Assembly (NCBI GenBank): GCA_025450475.1
Contig: JANWHJ010000088.1
Coordinates: forward strand, 1 to 7,769
Reading direction: 5' to 3'
Length of the DNA: 7,769 bases
Source of the DNA: Nitrososphaera sp.
GTDB taxonomy: Archaea; Thermoproteota; Nitrososphaeria; Nitrososphaerales; Nitrososphaeraceae
Shown here piece by piece: positions 5,997 to 7,769 of this stretch. The stretch's first letter is position 1. Each line of letters begins with the position of its first letter. Under the pieces are notes generated by a model that was not told where the DNA came from, made no database searches, and worked only from the letters and a program-made list of their open reading frames with translations. The position numbers and the translations under genes are program-made.

Positions 5997-6004
5997 TATA
6001 TAAT
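5997..6004 (-). promoter_or_regulatory. TATA box deciding the start of the 5545-5973 gene
   Basis: TTATATAG on the minus strand, preceded by AAAAA, is one of the best TATA matches in the window. It lies 27 nt before the in-frame GTG at 5973, so the transcript probably begins at that codon. Nothing comparable lies about 26 nt before the ATG at 6021. Confidence 0.5.
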
Positions 6005-6112
6005 TTTTCACTAGTACGCATGTTTCCAGAATTCCAAAAGACTAGTTCTCTGTGCCAGCCGCTTCCTTGCTTGTAAGTAGAAATCCGACAGAGAGGGTGC
6101 GGCTGATAAAGG

Positions 6113-6120
6113 CATAAATT
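6113..6120 (+). promoter_or_regulatory. TATA-like box for tRNA-Ser
   Basis: CATAAATT lies about 27 nt before the first base of the tRNA at 6143, the normal spacing for an archaeal tRNA promoter with a very short 5' leader. Confidence 0.5.
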
Positions 6121-6165
6121 GCAATAGCTGTGCAACCAGACTGCCGGGGTACCCAAGCTAGGTAA

Positions 6166-6182
6166 GTCATGGTGGACCCTAA
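6166..6182 (+). other. tRNA intron 1: 17 nt in the D-loop
   Basis: Without an insert, the D-loop of this gene would be 30 nt instead of about 13. Removing 6166-6182 leaves AAGCTAGGTAAAA, a normal type II D-loop with the GG pair. The junction fits a relaxed bulge-helix-bulge: outer pairs C6158-G6185 and T6159-A6184, central AGGT/CCCT (6160-6163/6177-6180, three of four paired), 3-nt bulges AAG and AAA, inner pairs T6167-A6176 and C6168-G6175. Neighbouring bases are repeated, so the exact cut could shift by up to three bases with no change in product. Confidence 0.75.
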
Positions 6183-6199
6183 AAGGGGTCAGCCTCGAG

Positions 6200-6224
6200 A
6201 TCACAGGTGCAGGGTTGACGCGCT
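6200..6224 (+). other. tRNA intron 2: 25 nt at the canonical 37/38 site
   Basis: Between loop base 37 and the 3' anticodon stem there are 25 extra bases. They fit a bulge-helix-bulge: central CTCG/CGCG (6194-6197/6219-6222, three of four paired), bulges AGA (6198-6200) and CTA (6223-6225), inner TCA/TGA (6201-6203/6216-6218), with the anticodon stem as outer helix. Cuts AG^A and CT^A leave the loop CTCGAGA. This is the commonest archaeal intron site, cleaved by the tRNA splicing endonuclease and sealed by RtcB. Confidence 0.82.
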
Positions 6225-6271
6225 AGCTGATGTCCTTCGGGACTCGAGGGTTCGAGTCCCTCTCCCGGCGC

Positions 6272-6277
6272 TTTTTT
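6272..6277 (+). terminator. Oligo-T terminator after tRNA-Ser
   Basis: Six T residues begin two bases after the tRNA 3' end, a typical archaeal U-tract terminator. Confidence 0.55.
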
Positions 6278-6330
6278 GTATTGCAGGACAATTTTAATAA
6301 TGCAATAATGAAAGATGATCTGCAAAGGGC

Positions 6331-6552
6331 TTGGACTACAGCGAGAATGATGCAGAACTTGGCAGGCTGCTTAGAATAGTTTCTGACAAGGGGCTGAAAG
6401 CCCTGGATCTGATCGCCCTGGACAGGCTCCGAACACTGTTGCAGAGCAAGGACTATGGGGACAATAAGAAGGCCAATAAGTCTAAGGCGAAGCTCTTGAA
6501 ACAAATCAATTGGGCGTTCTATGATGGCCACAGACCGCGGAGATTTCTGTAA
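6331..6552 (+). CDS. Small hypothetical protein
   Basis: This 73-residue, mostly helical and highly charged protein starts at TTG (6331), since the frame is closed by TGA at 6316 and has no ATG near the front. The first part is acidic to neutral (ENDAELGRLLRIVSDKGLKA, 5-24) and the second is lysine-rich (NKKANKSKAKLLKQINW, 45-61), ending HRPRRFL. It has no cysteines, signal or membrane segment. An AT-rich box at about 6289-6300 lies 30-40 nt upstream, so a very short leader is likely. The basic tail could bind nucleic acid, but this is a guess from charge alone. The opposite-strand frame across this region ends in an antisense-tRNA peptide and is rejected. No family recognised. Confidence 0.6.
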   Translation: MDYSENDAELGRLLRIVSDKGLKALDLIALDRLRTLLQSKDYGDNKKANKSKAKLLKQINWAFYDGHRPRRFL

Positions 6553-6603
6553 ACGAGCAGGCGGTCCCTCTGGCGGTGGTGCGCGTGGGAATTAATACAC
6601 TAT

Positions 6604-6615
6604 CTGGTATACCAG
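6604..6615. repeat. Perfect 12-bp palindrome, operator-like
   Basis: CTGGTATACCAG equals its own reverse complement. It lies about 50 bp after the 73-codon orphan. Such a dyad is the usual size of a dimeric regulator site, but no regulated start codon is close on the plus strand, so its role is unknown. Confidence 0.5.
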
Positions 6616-6674
6616 GAATCTTGCTCTGATCACATGGGTCAACCAAAATGCGTGCACTCAACATTTGCCATAAA

Positions 6675-6692
6675 TCGATAGCTTGCTATCGA
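6675..6692. repeat. 18-bp perfect inverted repeat
   Basis: TCGATAGC and GCTATCGA flank a two-base centre (TT). As RNA it would form a 7-bp stem with a CTTG loop, followed by AAAAATT rather than a T-run on the plus strand. On the minus strand the hairpin is followed by ATTTATGG, also a poor terminator. A protein-binding site is as likely as a hairpin. Confidence 0.5.
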
Positions 6693-6856
6693 AAAATTGT
6701 CCTAGTCCCATCAAAAAAAGGGTTTTCGCTCAAAAAATCCCAAAGGACCATTCTTTCGTAATTTCGCAAGATACAATCTCATGAGCTCTGAACCACTTTT
6801 CGGTACTTTTTCGTTGGTTTTCAGGCTCTTTCTCATGCGAAAAAAGGGTTTCGAAC

Positions 6857-6888
6857 GTATAATGGTATAATGGTATAATGGTATAATG
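6857..6888 (+). repeat. Four perfect tandem copies of GTATAATG (32 bp)
   Basis: The 8-bp unit GTATAATG is repeated exactly four times. Each copy contains TATAAT, a TATA-like core, and the first copy is preceded by CGAAC, a possible BRE. The third copy (6873-6880) is centred about 25 nt before the ATG at 6902. The array may therefore be a multi-copy promoter or a short variable tandem repeat. The repeat is certain; the role is inferred. Confidence 0.9.
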
Positions 6889-6901
6889 CTAATCGGGTTT
6901 C

Positions 6902-7054
6902 ATGCATGCGTTGCAGTTGCCTTTTATCGAATCGCCTGCAAGCGAGGGAGCTCATGAAAGTTTATTACAACGACTAAGCGCGCTCGAAATATGCGAGGCT
7001 AACTGGAACGATTGCCTAAAATGCTGGCAGGAAAAAATACACGCCGCCACATAG
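6902..7054 (+). CDS. Possible small protein (50 codons)
   Basis: An ATG at 6902 opens a 50-codon frame ending in TAG at 7052-7054. The product starts MHALQLPFIESPASEG and has a likely amphipathic helix SLLQRLSALEICEANW followed by NDCLKCWQEKIHAAT, with Cys31, Cys38 and Cys41. Residue mix and helix pattern look protein-like, and the start lies at leaderless distance from the tandem TATA-like repeats. An in-frame stop at 6890 excludes an earlier start. It is shorter than usual gene-calling limits and matches no family I know, so it may be a chance frame or a remnant of a longer gene. Confidence 0.35.
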   Translation: MHALQLPFIESPASEGAHESLLQRLSALEICEANWNDCLKCWQEKIHAAT

Positions 7055-7285
7055 AGGCCGCGGATGGACAAATGATCGACGAGCATTTTATTTCCGCATT
7101 TTAGAATGTTGATTGGGTCATCAGATAGAAAGCTCGGGATGCGTAAACCCGTTTGACCATAGTCTCCCTGCCAAGGGCGTCAGGGCTAGAATCACTTTCT
7201 GGCAGGACGATTTTCTGCATCCACTAGAAGCATCTGCTGGAATCTAGAATTACTCTGGAAATCCGATGCGCGAAATAGATCTTGA

Positions 7286-7510
7286 TTAGAGCCTGATCAC
7301 GTTCTTGGCTGCAAACCTGACGTCTTCTGGCTTGATCGTCTTTCTACCTGCGTGGACAGATAGCTCAACTGCTTGCTTGGCAATCCTCTCTGCAACCTCT
7401 TCAAGCACTTTTCTCAATTCGTCAGCGGCGTCGTCGCTTACCCGCTCTGCACCAGACTTTTTCATGACTCGGTACATTGGAGCAAGGCCAAACTCGGGAC
7501 TAGAAGACAT
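7286..7510 (-). CDS. Archaeal histone (HMf family)
   Basis: This 74-residue single histone fold wraps and compacts DNA as a dimer or longer oligomer. It begins MSSSPEFGLAPMYRVMKK; helix 1 region is followed by GAERVSDDAADELRKVLEEV (20-39), the long central helix to ELSVHA (49-54), then loop 2 GRKTIKPEDV (55-64) and the last helix RFAAKNVIRL. Arg56 and Asp63 would make the usual Arg-Asp clamp after loop 2. The open frame extends upstream to 7600, but the ATG at 7510 is correct: homology starts there and an AT-rich promoter at 7533-7546 lies about 26-30 nt before it. The C-terminus ends right after the fold with no tail. It is divergent from the TatD-family gene, 61 bp apart. Confidence 0.96.
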   Translation of the reverse strand: MSSSPEFGLAPMYRVMKKSGAERVSDDAADELRKVLEEVAERIAKQAVELSVHAGRKTIKPEDVRFAAKNVIRL

Positions 7511-7532
7511 GCAGTTAACTGCCAGACACCAC

Positions 7533-7549
7533 GTTAAAAGTTTATTTTC
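7533..7549. promoter_or_regulatory. Shared AT-rich promoter core between histone and tatD genes
   Basis: GTTAAAAGTTTATTTTC lies about 26-30 nt before the histone ATG (minus strand, 7510) and about 26-30 nt before the GTG of the TatD-family gene (plus strand, 7572). It probably holds overlapping TATA elements for both leaderless transcripts. Confidence 0.5.
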
Positions 7550-7571
7550 CCTTTGCAGGGTTTCACAAACA

Positions 7572-7769
7572 GTGCTTTTTGATGCCCACGTCCACCTCAC
7601 TGACTGCGAGTATTCCGGCTACATACAGCACATCATAGCAAGTCTACGAGCGATGAAAATAGTCGCATGTTCTGTCACTATCGATGTTGAAACGACGGCT
7701 AAGAGTTTTCAGCTTTTTGATTCGGCCCGTGACGTCGTCAGGCAGTTTGTCGGGATACATCCGGAGGCC
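7572..7769 (+). CDS. TatD-family metal-dependent hydrolase, N-terminal fragment
   Basis: Sixty-six codons run from GTG (7572) to the right edge. The opening MLFDAHVHLTDCEY contains the DxHxH-type motif (Asp4, His6, His8) that starts TatD hydrolases; a later QFVGIHPEA (residues 58-66) matches the conserved GxHP segment of that family. TatD proteins use divalent metals and show DNase (3'-5' exonuclease) activity in several organisms; the cellular role in archaea is not settled. GTG is chosen because family homology begins there and the AT-rich box at 7533-7549 fits a leaderless start. The fragment covers roughly the first quarter of a usual 250-residue protein, so later metal ligands cannot be checked. 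Confidence 0.85.
   Translation, partial: MLFDAHVHLTDCEYSGYIQHIIASLRAMKIVACSVTIDVETTAKSFQLFDSARDVVRQFVGIHPEA

Larger units (their letters stand above)
6143..6270 (+). tRNA. tRNA-Ser(CGA) with two introns (D-loop and anticodon loop)
   Basis: The 128-nt gene folds into an 86-nt mature tRNA after removal of 17 and 25 nt. The acceptor GCCGGGG (6143-6149) pairs with TCCCGGC (6263-6269), with discriminator G at 6270. The D-stem CCC (6152-6154) pairs with GGG (6185-6187). Anticodon stem TCAGC (6189-6193) pairs fully with GCTGA (6226-6230), and the loop CTCGAGA carries anticodon CGA (6196-6198). The long variable arm GTCC-TTCG-GGAC is at 6232-6243, and the T-arm GAGGG-TTCGAGT-CCCTC at 6246-6262. The class II variable arm, G73 and CGA anticodon agree on serine. 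The CCA is not encoded. It decodes UCG codons. The gene overlaps no supported protein gene. Confidence 0.9.
6553..7285. other. Gene-poor interval of about 730 bp with dyads and a tandem repeat
   Basis: No ORF of 60 codons or more lies here. In order it holds a perfect 12-bp palindrome (6604-6615), an 18-bp inverted repeat (6675-6692), an AT-rich stretch with a repeated AAAAAAGGGTTT (6713-6851), the GTATAATG tandem repeat (6857-6888), a possible 50-codon ORF (6902-7054), and then about 230 bp with only a weak imperfect direct repeat (7186-7202 and 7244-7258). I recognise no transposase remnant, rRNA, second tRNA or riboswitch. Confidence 0.6.

Noticed and set aside
6022..6204. N-terminal extension of the 5545-5973 protein to 6204
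   Set aside because: It runs antisense through the first half of tRNA-Ser and has no promoter-like box; the internal TATA box points to a later start.
6223..6531. Minus-strand 102-codon frame ending in RERDSNPR
   Set aside because: That peptide is the antisense of a tRNA T-arm, a classic false ORF; the frame overlaps tRNA-Ser and the plus-strand 73-codon gene.
6857..6888. CRISPR array
   Set aside because: The repeats are 8 bp, contiguous and without spacers.
6857..6980. Minus-strand frame of about 40 codons reading through the GTATAATG repeats
   Set aside because: Its C-terminal part is just translated repeat (LYHYTIIPLY), with no promoter or recognisable family.
7168..7205. CTGCCA...TGGCAG inverted repeat as a hairpin RNA
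   Set aside because: Only 6-bp arms with a 26-nt loop and no T-tract; likely chance.
7511..7600. N-terminal extension of the histone to 7600
   Set aside because: It covers the promoter and the start of the TatD-family gene; histone homology begins at the ATG at 7510.

Overview
The window looks like chromosomal DNA of an ammonia-oxidising thaumarchaeon, probably Nitrososphaera-like. This is inferred from the gene set: archease, archaeal histone, archaeal FEN-1, DPSL ferritin-like protein, archaeal-type HisRS, and a tRNA with BHB introns. Base composition is roughly balanced. TATA-like boxes sit about 25-30 nt before many start codons, as expected for leaderless archaeal transcripts. No database search was possible, so the lineage is an inference.

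Layout. 1-83 (-) is the N-terminus of histidyl-tRNA synthetase, divergent from archease (133-573, +) and a DPSL ferritin-like protein (612-1190, +). A minus-strand block follows: aquaporin (1196-1909), flap endonuclease FEN-1 (1972-2997), a RuvB-like AAA+ ATPase (3030-3764), an orphan protein (3823-4140) and a membrane zinc-ribbon protein (4144-4437). Next come a small zinc-ribbon protein (4523-4735, +), converging with zero spacing on a JAMM metalloprotease (4736-5143, -), then a PqqD-like/RRE-like protein (5270-5548, +) converging on an orphan protein (5545-5973, -). A tRNA-Ser(CGA) gene (6143-6270, +) carries two short introns, 17 nt in the D-loop and 25 nt in the anticodon loop. A 73-codon orphan (6331-6552, +) precedes a gene-poor stretch of about 730 bp (6553-7285). 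That stretch holds two perfect dyads, four tandem copies of GTATAATG and a possible 50-codon ORF. A histone gene (7286-7510, -) and the start of a TatD-family hydrolase (7572 to the edge, +) close the window.

Functional themes. RNA processing: archease activates the RtcB ligase that seals tRNA exons, and the tRNA-Ser here needs two such ligations. DNA metabolism and chromatin: FEN-1, a AAA+ ATPase, histone and a TatD-type hydrolase. Oxidative stress and solutes: DPSL and an aquaporin with an unusual predicted selectivity filter. Peptide and ubiquitin-like biology: a JAMM protease divergent from a RiPP-recognition-like domain, with no recognisable substrate gene here.

The best-supported unusual features are the doubly interrupted tRNA-Ser and the TATA-like tandem repeat placed at promoter distance from a tiny ORF. 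About half of the predicted proteins appear to start at TTG or GTG with no leader. I see no mobile element, CRISPR array or clear defence system.
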